15,886 bases of DNA, taken from assembly GCA_964636325.1 (NCBI GenBank), contig CAZWRV010000125.1, positions 1-15,886 of the forward strand, written 5' to 3'. This stretch comes from CAZWRV01 sp964636325. Its GTDB lineage: Bacteria; Verrucomicrobiota; Lentisphaeria; Victivallales; GWF2-50-93. Below, one piece after another: positions 15,783 to 15,886 of the stretch. The translations under genes and the position numbers were made by a program. Under the pieces are notes generated by a model. That model made no database searches. It was not told where the DNA came from and was given only the letters and a program-made list of their open reading frames with translations. Each line of letters starts with the position of its first letter. Position 1 is the first letter of the stretch.

Positions 15783-15884
15783 GGTTGAATAGAATTCAAC
15801 CCTCCATCGAAGACAATCGAGTTTCAGAGGAGAGTGGCCTTCTGCGAGATTCGCAGTTCTGTCGTTCAGAAACTCGACGGAGGG
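15783..15884. repeat. Large palindromic repeat at the window end
   Basis: GGTTGAAT/ATTCAACC (15783-15801) is an 8-bp hairpin. CCCTCCATCGA (15800-15810) pairs with TCGACGGAGGG (15874-15884), with one G-T pair; TCGAGTTTC (15817-15825) pairs with GAAACTCGA (15869-15877), and CTGCGA/TCGCAG (15842-15856) forms the centre. The centre and following GTCG...GAAACT recur at 5354-5385. The 210-base stretch after 15676 holds no gene. Confidence 0.65.
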
Positions 15885-15886
15885 CG

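Overview
The window looks like a chromosomal segment of a GC-moderate Gram-negative PVC bacterium, most likely Lentisphaerota or a close Verrucomicrobial relative. This rests on three things seen here: a cassette of pseudopilin-like genes matching the Verru_Chthon cassette (D-, B-, C-, A-like order), prepilin N-termini without the usual Gly before the Phe-x3-Glu motif, and intergenic spaces packed with short hairpin repeats. The assignment comes from remembered family features, not from a search.

Layout. Bases 1-6359 (+ strand) hold the end of a GspH-like (D-type) pseudopilin whose first ~90 bases appear frameshifted, then B-type (653-1324), C-type (1478-2413) and very large A-type/GspK-like (2474-5293) genes, then an exported protein of unknown function (about 5529-6359). 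Every junction carries hairpin repeats. Bases 6629-9547 (- strand) hold envelope genes: Pal (OmpA family), a lipoprotein with TPR-like, coiled-coil and LysM segments, a PqiC/ABC_trans_aux-type lipoprotein and, overlapping it by 4 bp, a two-CBS-domain protein. Bases 9767-13732 (+) hold branched-chain aminotransferase, a class I SAM-dependent methyltransferase of the RlmI-like kind, and glutaminyl-tRNA synthetase. Between the last two lie a strong terminator and a possible small RNA. Bases 13946-15349 (-) encode a GH29 alpha-L-fucosidase with a C-terminal F5/8C-like domain. Head-to-head with it is a remnant of a GspG major pseudopilin (15422-15676) lacking its N-terminal half. The window ends in a large palindromic repeat.

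How it fits together. The first block probably makes minor components of a type II secretion/type IV-pilus-like fibre. The second maintains the outer membrane and its attachment to peptidoglycan. The remainder is housekeeping amino-acid and translation metabolism plus one carbohydrate-degrading enzyme. I did not find a clear new defence or mobile system. The most unusual features are the repeat-saturated intergenic spaces, the broken GspG copy beside the fucosidase, the non-canonical prepilin cleavage sites, and the candidate small RNA with anti-Shine-Dalgarno-like tracts.
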